A stretch of 64,000 bases of DNA from contig NBAY01000017.1 of the NCBI GenBank assembly GCA_002794775.1, forward strand, positions 310,001 to 374,000, written 5' to 3'. Under the pieces are notes generated by a model. That model made no database searches. It was not told the DNA's origin and saw nothing but the letters and a program-made list of their open reading frames with translations. This DNA comes from Porodaedalea pini. Taxonomy: Eukaryota; Basidiomycota; Agaricomycetes; Hymenochaetales; Hymenochaetaceae. Positions 22,320 to 33,715 of this stretch are shown in pieces. Each line of letters begins with the position of its first letter. The stretch's first letter is position 1. Position numbers and translations under genes: made by a program.

Positions 22320-23297
22320 ACTTTCGTCTATCTGCTCACGTCTTAATTGATGATATATCATGCGTCTGCGGTCATGTCCTCGTCTTGTCCCCCTTCCCCC
22401 TTCTCTCCGCTTCTGTCTCTCGTTCCATACCATAAGGACTATCACACCCGCACAACGCGTCTAGGTAGCTAGCAATCGAATTGAGGCTGACCTCCGCAAT
22501 CCGTTTCTTTATTTTACTTCCCCTCTCCCTTAGGTATTTCTTTTTCTACCTTGGTTCTAATGATGATCATCGGTCTCTGGTCTCCTGGATATAAACATCA
22601 TATTTAGGCATCGAGTTGAAAGCCGTCTGCATCAAATGCAAATCTGCCGTGTGAGCCGGTGTGAGCGCTTCGACTTTCTTCTCCATTCAGTCAATGTTTG
22701 TTCCGTTGATATTGGGCTACCACTGAGATGGCTCACTCATTTGCTGTGATGCATTGCAATAATGATGATTCATAAATCTCCAGCGCAAATGAAAGTACAT
22801 TTCACGCATGTGAGGCCGTTCTGTCAGTGCAGCAGTGCTGCCAAAATGTTCGGATCAGTACTCCACAGCCCAAGCTATCCGTCCAGCAGCTACTTAGCTG
22901 ATAGCCCCTTCAATTGCATTGCCAACAGAGCGCTCGCGTTTGAGGGTGAAGGGATAAGGTGCTACTTAAGATGAGGCGCTGTTCATTTAGCAAACTTGGC
23001 CCTGCGACACAATGTTCCGGTGTTAAGACTTCCCGGAGCTCGAAGACTTCTTGCGTAAATTTACGGCCTTGTCAGTATGCCACTGTCATCTCAAGATCGA
23101 AGATGGCTGTTTGTGAAACTGTGTAAATCCTACTCTCGTTATATGATACACCGTCTCTGCAGCTGGAAGCACCAAGAGAAGGAGCTCAGCACATTTTTAG
23201 ATCTGACTCTTTCATGATCAATATGCTGATTTACATGTAGCACAAAGATCTATATAAAACAAGAAAGACTGGTCTCCAAAAGCAGCGGCAAAACTAA
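22320..23297. other. Intergenic region
   Basis: This is the 3' flank of the secreted glycoprotein gene and spacer before the tRNA gene. No gene is recognised. Confidence 0.5.
23290..23293 (-). terminator. Pol III terminator of tRNA-Leu
   Basis: A TTTT run on the minus strand, five bases past the tRNA 3' end, is the usual RNA polymerase III stop. Confidence 0.6.
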
Positions 23298-23406
23298 TGA
23301 CAAGAGTGGGATTTGAACCCACGCCAGCTGACGCTGATGAGAAACCCTGAAACCAGGGTAAGCTTTCGCTTGAGTCACACACCTTAGACCACTCGGTCAT
23401 CTTGCC
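23298..23406 (-). tRNA. tRNA-Leu(CAA) with an intron
   Basis: On the minus strand the acceptor arm is GGCAAGA/TCTTGTC with discriminator A. The D arm is ACCGAGTGGTCTAAGGT and the T arm GTGGG-TTCAAAT-CCCAC, which supplies the B box. A long variable arm (CAGC-GTCA-GCTG) marks a class II tRNA. The anticodon loop reads CTCAAG, giving anticodon CAA (23372-23370). An intron of about 25 nt (roughly 23344-23368) follows G37, the canonical position. The anticodon stem pairs 4 of 5 positions (TGTGA with TCTCA), with one T-T mismatch. The mature length is about 84 nt. Confidence 0.88.
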
Positions 23407-23608
23407 ATCGTCATCCGGTGATGCTATTAATACTATTATATCATGACTCCTCTTATTAAAGAAGCCGGCTCAGTCCAGCCTGAGTTAATAATCCAGAAAT
23501 AATATGGACGGACACGCATGAGACAACAAGAAAAACGTAACATAGTAAGGACTTGAAGCTTCGCATCATAAAGACCTCGAAGTACACCTATAAGACATAT
23601 ACCGAACA

Positions 23609-25368
23609 TTACACGCGCTGAGGAGGCGTCCATGGTGGAGAGTAAGGGTATGGATACACATTCCCATAGCTCGGAGGAAGAGGAGGCCCAGGTGGAGTTT
23701 GGACAATCATGTACATTGGCTGCACAGCAGGTGGAGGACGCTGAATGTCGCTCCGGCCAGGGCTGTTACTGTCTGGACTCGTATTCTGCACCTGGCCTGG
23801 AGGATTCTGGACGGGTCGTGAACCCGGGCGAGAGGTAGGCAAAGAGAACGACATCACGCTCGGCGGACGAGTGGCAGCCGGGGCTCGTAGACCGCCTCCC
23901 CCTGCACCGGCGACGGGTGAAGAACCATGAGTCGGGGCGGACCAGGAACCATATAGATTTGTTGGGCGCCATAAGGTGAGCACTGCGGCGGAAAAGGCGG
24001 TATAGTCGGGTTGTACATGTACATCGGCTGGCCTTCCGCCTGTCCGTTCTGTCGCTGTTGTGCACGCGGATCGGCCAGATACTGCTGCTGGTATGGATTA
24101 GCAAAAGAATGTGGATGCGAATGTTGATGCCGGTTTGTCCCCTTCCCTCGCCCTTGCTGTTTTTCCATCTGCTGGGGTGAAGGATGATACCATGATTTAC
24201 CATCAGAAGGCTCCATGTTCTTGGCAGCAGCGGCAGCGATGCGTACAGCGGGCGGCACTTGTGGTGGCCCGCGGTGCACACAATACTTGGAGCGCGAACC
24301 GAGCGCAGGAATAAAATCCACTGCGACGCGCTTCGGGGGCGCAGCTATCCAGGGAAGGTGGTAAAGAGCGAGTAATCCATGATACAGACGGACGACATGG
24401 TGCAGGAGCGACGAGCCGTGCGACGCGGAGGAGTAGGTACGACTCGATCGCGCACGTGAGAATTCCTTGAAGGTGCTAGCTGGGACTGCTGCTGGTGAAA
24501 GGGGCGCGAAGCTCGTCCGAGTGGTCGCCGACGCGCGGAGAACGTCATGATTTACCTTATTCGTCTCTCCGTGCGGCTGCGCACTCCGATGGGACGGAGA
24601 GCGGCCGGAGAAATGCGAACGATGGCTCATCGAACGACCGTGATCACTATCGCTGTCCTCTGAGGAGCTATCCTCACTTTGATGATCGCGTCCTCGGTCT
24701 GCACTAACCTCCAACATCGTTGCAGGTGCAGTCGATGGCTGCGGGAAGAGCACTGTGACGTTCTCCGGGGCGTGGTCTGCTTCATCATGAGAAAGCTGCA
24801 TACGAATAGACGGTGGTGCCGGGGTCGGGTCCCGAAAATCCCATCCGCTAGACTGGGTGACAGGCCTTTGCGCCGCCGCTCGTTTACTACGCAAAAACTT
24901 AGGGAATCGTATCGCAGACTTAACGGCACGGAACGGCCGAAGCAACGCGTGCGCAAGACGTCGTAGACGGCCGGGCCGGGGCGCGGGGTTCCCGCGGCGC
25001 GCGAACTCCTCGTCGTTCATGTTTTGATGCCCATAATGCGGATCTATCTCCATGTTCTCGTCCACATCGACGTATGAGAGGTCGCGTGACACACGCTGCT
25101 GTGGCTCGCGGTAGGCAAAGGCGGAGTAAGGTATGAATGACTCTCGCGGGGGCTCGGGAACCGTAAGAGACTGTCGTACAAATGACTCGCGCGGAGGTCG
25201 GGGATACGCCATAGGATGAGGACTGGGTGGTCGCAGACCTCCGCCAGCACCTGCATTGTCAAAGTCATTGCGATTTTCGTCATCTTCAACGTCCGCGTCG
25301 GGATTGGAGTCGAAAGAGCCGGCGGAGACACGCCGCGAGTGCATGGTTGGACTGGTAGTAGCGAACAT
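23609..25368 (-). CDS. Unknown Pro/Ser/Tyr-rich protein, paralogue 1
   Basis: The frame starting at 25368 is open for about 480 codons. The natural C terminus appears to lie in another frame ending at 23609 (GPPLPPSYGNVYPYPYSPPW). The switch occurs near 23900-23990, by a short intron I cannot place or by a frameshift. It shares landmarks in the same order with the next gene at 26297-28519: FRDPTPAPPSIR, LPWIAAPPKRVAVDFIPA and KSWYHPSPQQMEKQQ. Between them are Ser/His-rich and basic stretches (RLRRLAHALLRPFRAVKSAI). The repeated motif PRESF occurs twice near the N terminus. No enzymatic domain, signal peptide or membrane span is seen; the composition suggests a largely disordered protein. Function unknown. 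Confidence 0.65.
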
Positions 25369-26296
25369 CGGGCCCGCCGAAGAACTGTTTGCACTGGCTG
25401 ACTAGCAGTCGTCGGTTGTCGGGACAATTGAACCGACTCTTCCTTCCAAATAGGAGTGGTTGGGCAAGGGGCAGAGACAAGGGGAGTACTTGAAGGGGAG
25501 TTCTGGGTCGGAGGGTCGGAGGGTCGGACGTGTGCGTGTGGAGTGTCTAGCTAACACAAGGCAAGCACAGCATGATGATAAACGCTTGCTGGGTGCTGGG
25601 TGTGCATGCAAATGGCGTGCAAGATTCTCATTTCCAAGGAAATCTTCGGTCATGACTGGCTCGCTCTCTGTGAAGTGTAGTGCAGAGCACCCGGTGAGGA
25701 TCACGATCAGACCCCTACTTCGAATGAATGATCGGCATTCGAGAACACATACAAAGAGATCAAGCGCTTCTGCTCTGGTGGAATGAAATTTGACTTTTGC
25801 ACCAGAGAGCATCTATCTAAGTCTTTTGAGTCTCAGCACCCGCATGAACGATCTTAGTTTATACAACAGTGCTTACTTTGTTTTTGGTCATGTTATAAAT
25901 CAGTTGTCGACTTAGCAGGCAATTGTTATCCAGCTGGAAGTTGACAGTTCTCTCCTTTGCCAGAGATAGACGAGTTGGATCAAGTCTTAAGTCAGCCGCT
26001 TGAGTTTAAAAGTCACCTTGTCGGACTTTGACTATAAATATCCCGATTATTTTCTGACAGCCTGGTAGTAACGGAGTTTCATTCAAATAAGTGTACTCAC
26101 AAAAGTAAAGCGAGGATATTAGATAAAAGAACAGCAGTTGAAGAAATACACACACAAGTTACAATAGTTGTACACCATTTCCAAAATCCAGACCCAATCC
26201 CCTGATATTGTACATTCATCGCTACCCAAGCCGAAACCCAGCAACCGTTGAACCGAGGAAAAAAAGTGTCTGTCTATGCTGTTGTCCTTGTAGTCT
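25369..26296. other. Intergenic region between the two paralogues
   Basis: This is the promoter region of the gene starting at 25368 and 3' flank of the gene ending at 26297. A TATAAATA sequence lies near 26034-26041. No gene is seen. Confidence 0.5.
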
Positions 26297-28519
26297 TCAA
26301 GTATATGAATAAACGTAGTCCGCATAGTGCACAGGGCCTTGTAGCTGTACGGTCCCATACCCACTCGTCGCACTTCCGCTCGAGCCGCTTGTGCTGCGAC
26401 CATGCGAGTAGGACGAAGCATGCCTGCGAGCGGACGGTGCAGGCGTTGCCGTTGAGCTGCTGACAGTAGGGATGGTCGGAATGCTTTGGGAGGAGGGGCC
26501 GGAGGAGGCGGCGGGCGCGTAGGACAGGCTGTAGCTCGCCTGCGGAAGAGGCGGGAGCGGAGGCGAGGATCCCGGGACACGTGACCGCGCATACGGCTGG
26601 TTCTGCGGGTATGCGAAGTTATAGGTGTAGTACTGCACGGGCTGTGCAGTTACATTCGAGTATGAGTAGGGGTAGGCTGCCTGCTGCTGGGATTGAGTTT
26701 GAGTCTGAGGTTGAAGCTGAGTCTGAGAATGAGGGTACGCAACGGAAGCAGATTGAGAAGGCTGAGACTTGGGCGGAACCGGCGGCGGCGCACTCGATGC
26801 GTATTCAGATCCTGTCCCCGTAGCCTGGCTCGCGCCTGCGCTCCGAGTAAGGTAAGCCGATGCAGCAGCGGCAATCGAGCCGGGGCCTCCGTAGGCTGCG
26901 CTACCGTTGGCACGGGTATGTTCAGAGTATTGACGCGTCGTGTACGGTGATGCGCCAGAGCTGGCGCTATAAGAAGGCGGCGCATACATATACCCTAGTG
27001 GACGCCCGCTCGCCGCACGATAGCTCGCGTATGCCTGCTGCATCGGTCCTCCGTTTGCAATGTTGAGGCTACCGATGCCGGCAGCTAGGGCGCGTGCCTG
27101 CTGCTGGCGCTGCGTGCGTACGATACGTTGGACCTGACGTGCGTTCGGGCGGTACCATGATTGATTTTCCTCGCCATCTGCGTCAGCTTTTATCCAGTTC
27201 TTCGAGTACACAACACCGGAGCCAGGCGATTTATCGCGGAGCTTCGCGCGCGCCGACCGTTCAGGAATGAAATCCTTTGCGACGCGCGGCGGCGAGTCGG
27301 TGGGAAGGAAGGCACCCGGCGGCGCCTCCGGATTAGCAATCCACGGGAGACGATGGAAGGCATGCAGAGCACGGAGAAAGGGCGCCTTCGGCTTTGAAGA
27401 CCTGCGTGTATGGTGCGATCGGGAACGGGCGATAGTAATAGGAGCGGGAAGGCGAAACTCGCCAACTAATGAAAGCGTGTTTAAGCGTCGTGGACGGCCG
27501 GTGGATTTAGACTTGGAAGACTTGGAAGACTTTGAGGGTGAGGGATAGATTGGGATTAGGCCAATGTCGTTGACATGCTGTACGACGGTAGTCTCTGCAG
27601 TCCCGTCCACGCCGCCGTGCGTCTGTGTGCTGTGCGGCGCGACGGTTGTCTCACTCTGCGTCTCTGCACTACCGGAACTATGGTGGGAGCCGGCGGAGTG
27701 TGAACGCGAGCGGTAGCTCGGCGGGCGGAGAGCCTGAGCAGTCGGGGAATGGATTTGCGAATGTGGATGGTCGGGTGCGGACTGTGAGCGTGAGTGTCGA
27801 CGTGCTGCGTCAGCATCGGACATCGTCAAAGATCCTCGAGCATCTGACGTTGCTGGGCTTGGCCCGTTTGTGGCTAGAGGTGGCGCAAGCAATCCATTCT
27901 CAGTTCTCATCTCTTGAACAACAGGAGCAGAAGAATCCGACGGCGCAAGCTCCGCATACTGCTGGCGGATGCTCTGAGGCGCAGGCTGCGGGTCCCTGAA
28001 CTCAAATAGCGGGGATCCGTTAGAAGGTACGTGTCCGGCGGTATGTGCACGACGCAGACCACCACGCAGCGATTTGAGAAACGCTGTCTTACCGCGCGCG
28101 AGGCCCTTCATGTGCGGGATGCGCACATTCACCTCCCATCCGCGGCCGCGCCCACGCATGCGACGTGTCGACGGTAGCCGATTCCCGAACTCGACATCCT
28201 GGCTCTCGCGATGCATCGGGCGCGGACGGACAGGAGCACCGAGGTAAGGGGCCTCTTCTGCACCGACGTCGATGTATTCGTGCTCGATCTCCCACTCATC
28301 GTCGTCATCATCGTCGTCATTCTCCTCCAAATAGTTCTCATCAACGTGCGCACCCTTGTGTTCTGAAGAGATGTGCGGCTTGAGAGAAGGCGTAGGCGAG
28401 GGGTAAATGATGGGTAGCTGATTGATATCGAGAAGTTGGAGGCCATTTGAATGCTGCGTGGTCGGACGAGATGGGTTCCGATGACTCGAACGTGGACTGG
28501 GATTGAAATTGGAAACCAT
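26297..28519 (-). CDS. Unknown Pro/Ser/Tyr/Gln-rich protein, paralogue 2
   Basis: A single uninterrupted exon of 740 codons starting at an ATG. The order of parts is: an N-terminal region with an acidic run of aspartates (near residue 70); a basic region (GLARGKTAFLKSLRGGLRRA); FRDPQPAPQSIRQQYAEL; a Ser/His-rich stretch; LHAFHRLPWIANPEAPPG followed by VAKDFIPERSARAKLRDKS; QSWYRPNARQVQRIVRTQR; and a long Tyr/Pro/Gln/Ser-rich C terminus ending in DYVYSYT. The three central landmarks are shared with the neighbouring gene at 23609-25368 on the same strand, so the pair is a tandem duplication that has diverged strongly. No known domain is recognised. The low-complexity tail recalls prion-like or scaffold proteins, which is only a composition argument. 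Confidence 0.75.
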   Translation of the reverse strand: MVSNFNPSPRSSHRNPSRPTTQHSNGLQLLDINQLPIIYPSPTPSLKPHISSEHKGAHVDENYLEENDDDDDDDEWEIEHEYIDVGAEEAPYLGAPVRPRPMHRESQDVEFGNRLPSTRRMRGRGRGWEVNVRIPHMKGLARGKTAFLKSLRGGLRRAHTAGHVPSNGSPLFEFRDPQPAPQSIRQQYAELAPSDSSAPVVQEMRTENGLLAPPLATNGPSPATSDARGSLTMSDADAARRHSRSQSAPDHPHSQIHSPTAQALRPPSYRSRSHSAGSHHSSGSAETQSETTVAPHSTQTHGGVDGTAETTVVQHVNDIGLIPIYPSPSKSSKSSKSKSTGRPRRLNTLSLVGEFRLPAPITIARSRSHHTRRSSKPKAPFLRALHAFHRLPWIANPEAPPGAFLPTDSPPRVAKDFIPERSARAKLRDKSPGSGVVYSKNWIKADADGEENQSWYRPNARQVQRIVRTQRQQQARALAAGIGSLNIANGGPMQQAYASYRAASGRPLGYMYAPPSYSASSGASPYTTRQYSEHTRANGSAAYGGPGSIAAAASAYLTRSAGASQATGTGSEYASSAPPPVPPKSQPSQSASVAYPHSQTQLQPQTQTQSQQQAAYPYSYSNVTAQPVQYYTYNFAYPQNQPYARSRVPGSSPPLPPLPQASYSLSYAPAASSGPSSQSIPTIPTVSSSTATPAPSARRHASSYSHGRSTSGSSGSATSGYGTVQLQGPVHYADYVYSYT

Positions 28520-30268
28520 GAGTGAACTCGCTTGAGGTGAAGGGGTGCGACGTGTACGAGGCAGAGTTCATTATGGCAGACCACGATGACGAGCCGCACG
28601 GTAACGAGTAAGCACGAGGCTCGAATAAGGTTGCAGCAACTTTTTATCTTTTTCTTTTATCTCTATTTTTTGTCCTCTTTTTGTAAATTTTTTTTGTTGG
28701 ACGTTGCCAACACAGAAGCACTAATACTCATACTCATTCATCATAGAGAAAACGCTTTCACTTGGGTTCACTTTCTCAGTCTGCCTCTGTCTATATAGTC
28801 TGCTTTCTACTAAGTTCTAGAACTCACATGCGATGTTGAATGGAAACCGTCCGCAACAGAAGTTGTAGAATGTTACTCAAAATTTTTGATGAAGATTAAG
28901 GAGGCATGTTTTGTCGTAGCCCTTAACTCCACATGCAAACCCAAGCATTCTAAGCCCATCGTCGAAAATGCAACTAAATGCGAAGACTAGTAAATTTATG
29001 TGCGAGATGATGCAGTGTTACGGAAGGTGAGAACCCAGAGACGATTAAACTTGTAAATGGAACGCGACATAGAACGCGACAGCGAACCAAGAAATGATAA
29101 GTGAACCTAGGCTTGTTCTCCAGGTAGCACCTAGCCTCCAAACTAACATGCTCTTGGACACATTCTTCAATCAACACCCCCGAGATGACTGTGAAGCATC
29201 TGAGCAAGTTTCCGACGGCCCATGACCGGCGCTCGTCGGTCTTTCCGATCCCCTGGCTGTTACTACTCCGAAGGACTGTTTGCAGCCTGAACCGATGATC
29301 CATCGATGATCTCTGAAGCACCGCAGATGCCGCAACGGATAGGGTAGCAGGGGCCCATCCGGGGCAGACTAAGCACACTATCATCCTTAGGAGGGAGGGA
29401 AGGAGGGACCGGAATTTTATCGTTATCTGACCGCGTTTATCGGGAGTCCTCGCTTTTTGTATACATAGCTTTTTGGCGATTGCCAGCACAAGAAAGACAA
29501 CGAGTTAACAAACGTAATGTTATGCATTGTACGATCATGTTGAGCGGCACTCCGCCTTGATGGCTTTTGTATACTCTGGATGATTATTAGAGTAAGGAGA
29601 GTTGAGAAAGGAGGAAAGAAAGACGTACGGTTTCCCTTCCATCGCCGCTGCGCGGCGCGGGGCCGGCGAATGCTTGTTTGCCTTTCAACACGTTTGATTT
29701 GGCCATCAAGCGAACACGCTTGGCCGCCTTCACTCAGCCACAATTCAACAACAGTCTGACCCATGAACCTGTCGGCTATCATACGCCTCTAGATTAAGCA
29801 TTGCAGACATGCCTACTGACGTGTGAGGAGAGCGAGCCATTGCACTGGCTCCAGACAGACAGGAGCGGAGACTCAGGAGGGCCATGGGCCAGTCCGTCAG
29901 TTGCTAGACCACCCGGTGCTGTTTCATCAGAATAATTGTTCGTTATTGCCACGGATTGGAAGCAGAGCTGCGGAAAGAGTTGGCGAATTTGTGCGGGCTG
30001 TCTGTGTTGAAATGAGGCATAATGCAAGGCGTAATGAAGCGGCTCAGATAAAGGGACATGTAGACGTATTGTTGACACGTATTGACGCGATGTTTTCGGC
30101 GAATTCCTGTCCGTTTCATCTAACTATACGAAGCGTGAACAAGGACTAAGATATATTCTATTCATTAAATTTGAAATTTTAGTTCATTGTCCAGAGTGCA
30201 TTGAATTTTTACTACATATCACCAGTACTTCTGAGCGTCTTCTTTATTTACGGCTTCTCCAAGGTTAA
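28520..30268. other. Long region with no recognised gene
   Basis: I see no gene in these 1.75 kb. Open frames near 28974-29489, 29423-29782 and 29794-30149 lack motifs and overlap on opposite strands. It contains the promoter side of the gene at 28519 and the 3' flank of oxidoreductase copy E. Confidence 0.5.
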
Positions 30269-31538
30269 TCAGGCAGTCTCCTGAGGACGAGCAACGAGCT
30301 TCTTTCCGCTGACTTTCCCGTTCTTCAAACGCTCCAACCCCTCCGGAATGCCGGCCAAGCCGTTGGGCAGGACCTCAACACGATTCGGCTGTATACCAGT
30401 GTCTCATTAGTGGGAAGGCCCTTTACTTTGAACGCGCCGACGTACCTTGATAGAACCGTCTTCCAGCAACTTTGTAAGCTTGCTGTAGAGGCTCACACCG
30501 AGCGGACGCGCATGCGGGAAGTGCACGTTCCCCTGCACGTCGATGAGTGTCTTGTCCTTGTACTTCTTTTCGTCGACCTCCGGCGGTAACAACAACGCAA
30601 GCGCGCCGCCCGAAGACAGAAGGTCCCACGCCTGCGTCTGCGTATCCTTCTCGGAGACTGTGTCAAATATGAACTTGACTGGGGCCCCGCCTAACGCCTG
30701 AGTGATCTTGGCGGGGACATCAACTACAGTGCGGTCAACGACGTGCGTTGCGCCGATTGACAGCAGATGCTCCTTGTTGCGCGCTGAGGCGGTGGTGATG
30801 ATCGGCGAAAAGCCAGAGAGTTTTGCCAATTGAATGACTTTACGGAGGCAAATCAGCTCTTGTCAAATATCCTCAGTATGGATGTTCTTACCATACTGTC
30901 CGACCGATGACGATCCTCCGAAAACGACAATAGGCTGACCGTTGTACAGACCCTTGCCACCTTCCTCCCAAGCAGGCGTGTACTTTTGAGCTCCCGCTGG
31001 CCTGTCGAGATACAGACCAACCGCTGCGGTCGCTAATGTGGCCGGAACCGATGCAGCTGAGTCGAAAGAGATATTAGACGGAAGCTGCATGACATGTAGT
31101 CAGAAACTTTGCAAAGGGGGTTTAAGACCGAACCGACCTTGGCTGCAATCTCAGCGGGTACGATCGCGTACTGCTGGTACGTCGCCGCATCGTCTGAGAA
31201 GGCACCTTGGTGAAGCCTTGAACACGACCAAACACCATTTTAGCTTCCAAATTCATTATAAGATATGTGTGAAGGGCTTACACTCTGTCCCCCTTCGCGA
31301 AACCCTGGACGCCTTCGCCGACAGCTTCTACCGTTCCCGCCGAGTCCAAGCCGAGGATTGCCGGGTACTTCGTGATGAAGAAGTTGTATGCACGAATCTT
31401 CCAGTCGACTGGGTTCAGCGCTGTCGCGTGAATCTTGACAAGAAGTTCTCCCGGGCCAGGCTTCGGGATGGCCTTAGGGCCGACGCGGAACGCGCCGTTC
31501 ACTGGAGTTTCAAGAAAGAGAGCCTTTTGCTGCGCCAT
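30269..31538 (-). CDS. Medium-chain NADPH-dependent oxidoreductase, copy E
   Basis: Five exons: 31282-31538, 31138-31216, 30892-31084, 30446-30837 and 30269-30388, giving 346 aa with no interruption. Exon lengths and phases equal those of copies A and D. Diagnostic segments are [72 protein letters not shown] and [11 protein letters not shown]. No zinc-binding motif is present. The role is inferred as NADPH-dependent reduction of quinones or conjugated carbonyls. It is on the same strand as copy F 2.6 kb away, with a cysteine-rich membrane protein gene between them. Exon 2 is the most variable part among copies (here [17 protein letters not shown]), which may touch the substrate site. Confidence 0.9.
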
Positions 31539-31601
31539 TTAGATCGATGGTGAGTGGCGGGATTTTGGTGAGAACTTGAAATGCAAGGATATCTGTACCG
31601 C

Positions 31602-31609
31602 CCTTTATA
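31602..31609 (-). promoter_or_regulatory. TATA box of oxidoreductase copy E
   Basis: TATAAAGG on the minus strand, about 65-70 bp upstream of the ATG at 31538, a distance like that of copy A. Confidence 0.5.
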
Positions 31610-32239
31610 CCTGGGTAGCTTAATGCAGGAACAGGGTGCTCTTGGATTGATGACGTGCTATTGATTGAGACAGTAGTGCCCGACTCGGAGCTGAGGTCTG
31701 GCTCCTGATCGGAGTTTGTAAGCGGGTGTGCTAAATATGTTGCGAGAATGGCACGCGATTTGCATTTGTTGACATCACGGCCGCTGACTGATGGTGATGA
31801 CATAGATTTACTTTCTCGCTGTCGTTACTCTGCGAGCAGAGAAAGATAGGACATTAATATTAGGCGTAACGACGAGTGGATTGAGAATAAAGCTTGAATG
31901 ACTTCACGAAGTGTAAAGTTTCAAGAAGGGCAGGTTAGCAGAATTATAGATTAGCACTGATAGGCTTTGATGAATACGGCACCTCCGAGCCGGAAACTCA
32001 AAGAGTCCTTCTTTCGATCTGGAAGCGCTCTTCTCATGTATAGGTAAGCAGGACAGTCTTCAAACGTTTTGCGAAATAAAAGATGAGACAAGTACAGATG
32101 CAATTTGTCGGAACAAGACAGCAAACTATCTCTGCTCAGGAGAACACACCCTGTACTTTCTATCGCCGCATTTTTCTCCTAAAATGAAACGCTAGTATCA
32201 GGCTATGCATATAGCTTATATCAGAGGTACCGAAACCCT
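31610..32239. other. Intergenic region
   Basis: This is the upstream region of copy E and 3' flank of the next gene. No coding sequence is recognised. Confidence 0.5.
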
Positions 32240-33482
32240 CTAGAGGGCATGTATCTTCTCCTTACTGAGCCGCTGGGCCGCCGCCGTGTGTAAGGAGATG
32301 ATAGACGCTCGAAGGCTGTAAAAGGCGCAATCAACAGATCGGCTTATTTTAGACTCGCTTTGAAAGACTTGCCTCGTCTGTTCGTGATAGTACTCCAAAA
32401 GCTCGTAATATCGCTCCATCCGCTGGCGTTTATGGCCCAAGGCGAGGAATGCGCAAATCGTCGTCACCGCTATAGGGATTCGAGTTAATAACAAGCACGG
32501 CACTTAGGAAGTAAGCTAACCTCCGAGAATAGACACTGTGGTTAGCGCGTATTGCCACCGCTTCACTTTCGCCGGCATGCCGGGCGCCTCGCTGCAGATA
32601 TTCGTAGCGTTGCTGCAGTATTGCTGACCGTGTCAAGTCCATAGTATCAGTTAGTCGTGTATTCGTCTCGATTACATATTCGAGGCTCACCGTATAGCAT
32701 TCTCTGTCGTTGTCGCACGGCGCCTCAAGATCTTTCATTTTCTCACAGAGAGAAGTCGTTGAACCGCAGTAGAGCTTTGGCCAAGTGGAAAGACAGTTGT
32801 CTCGCGTGACAGTGACATTGTATGCGACATCGTCGTGGTTGTAGCCTGTATAGACGGTGCGTTCGAGAATACAGGGCAGGCCAATCGTCACATTAGCGTA
32901 CCTGAAAACCGGAGCAGAGGTTTTCATCAGCACTATCCACGGATTCAATATATCTGAAGAAGGGGAGACACACATGCATGTAGACTGCAAACAGACAGAA
33001 CCATTGAAGTTCCATTCGCTCGCAGTCAAATCCCAGTTCTTCGATGCTCCGCACTGATAATCGCGGTCCATGTCGCAGAGTGCACCAACGGGCAGTATAG
33101 GCTCGCACCCTGCTCCGTTATCCGGGCAGAAGAATCCATGCATGCACGAGGGCGGTAGAGCCTCGCTCGGCGCAAAACCGAATGGAAACTCATCCTTTCT
33201 GCATAGCCGCTTCACGCAGATCCCGGACGTCCCAGGAGTAGCGGCAGATGCGGTTGTATTATTGTCTCGCTTAGAAGCACTTTGGGATGAAGAGGAAGAG
33301 CAGAAGGATCTGTCGTCGCAGTCTGAGTCAAACTTGTGTGTTGAAGAGTCGATCCGGTCGTTGGCCGGAGAGCAAGCTCCGCCTTCCGTTACGGATCCTG
33401 CAAGTGAGAACTCAAGAAAGGCAAGGAGGATAGTTGAAGATTGCAGAAAGAAGTATAGTGAGCAGAGAGCCATCCAGGTCAT
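32240..33482 (-). CDS. Cysteine-rich secretory-pathway protein with one transmembrane segment
   Basis: Proposed exons: 32974-33482, 32691-32901, 32521-32623, and a last exon from 32469 to the stop at 32240. The N terminus is a signal peptide (LCSLYFFLQSSTILLAFLEF). The ectodomain of roughly 235 residues has about 20 cysteines in spaced pairs (CDMDRDYQCGAS, CGSTTSLCEKMK, CDNDRECYTQYCSNATNIC) and several N-glycosylation sites. A single transmembrane span, ALTTVSILGAVTTICAFLAL, is created by splicing exon 3 to exon 4. A basic cytoplasmic tail follows (GHKRQRMERYYELLEYYHEQ). The last part may contain a GC-AG intron (donor AG|GCAAGT near 32370, acceptor TTTTACAG near 32320). The architecture resembles uncharacterised basidiomycete type I membrane proteins. 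Function unknown. Confidence 0.65.
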
Positions 33483-33715
33483 ATACAGAGAACGTTAGGT
33501 CAAAACAGAAAGTAACGTCGAGGGATTTTAAAAGACACGTCAGCCCTGTACTCAAGAGTCAGCCGAGGGGAGAAGAAATTGTACAGGAGTCGCATCGTGA
33601 ACTTTTATGAACTACGAGATATATCCTGAATGCAATGTTTGATAGAAAAACGTCGAATACCAGGTATAGAAAACACTCCGTAGGAACAAGTTGGAGGAGG
33701 TGTCTAGAAATTAGA
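33483..33715. other. Promoter region of the cysteine-rich gene
   Basis: No gene is seen between the start of the membrane protein gene and the edge of the inverted duplication. Confidence 0.4.
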
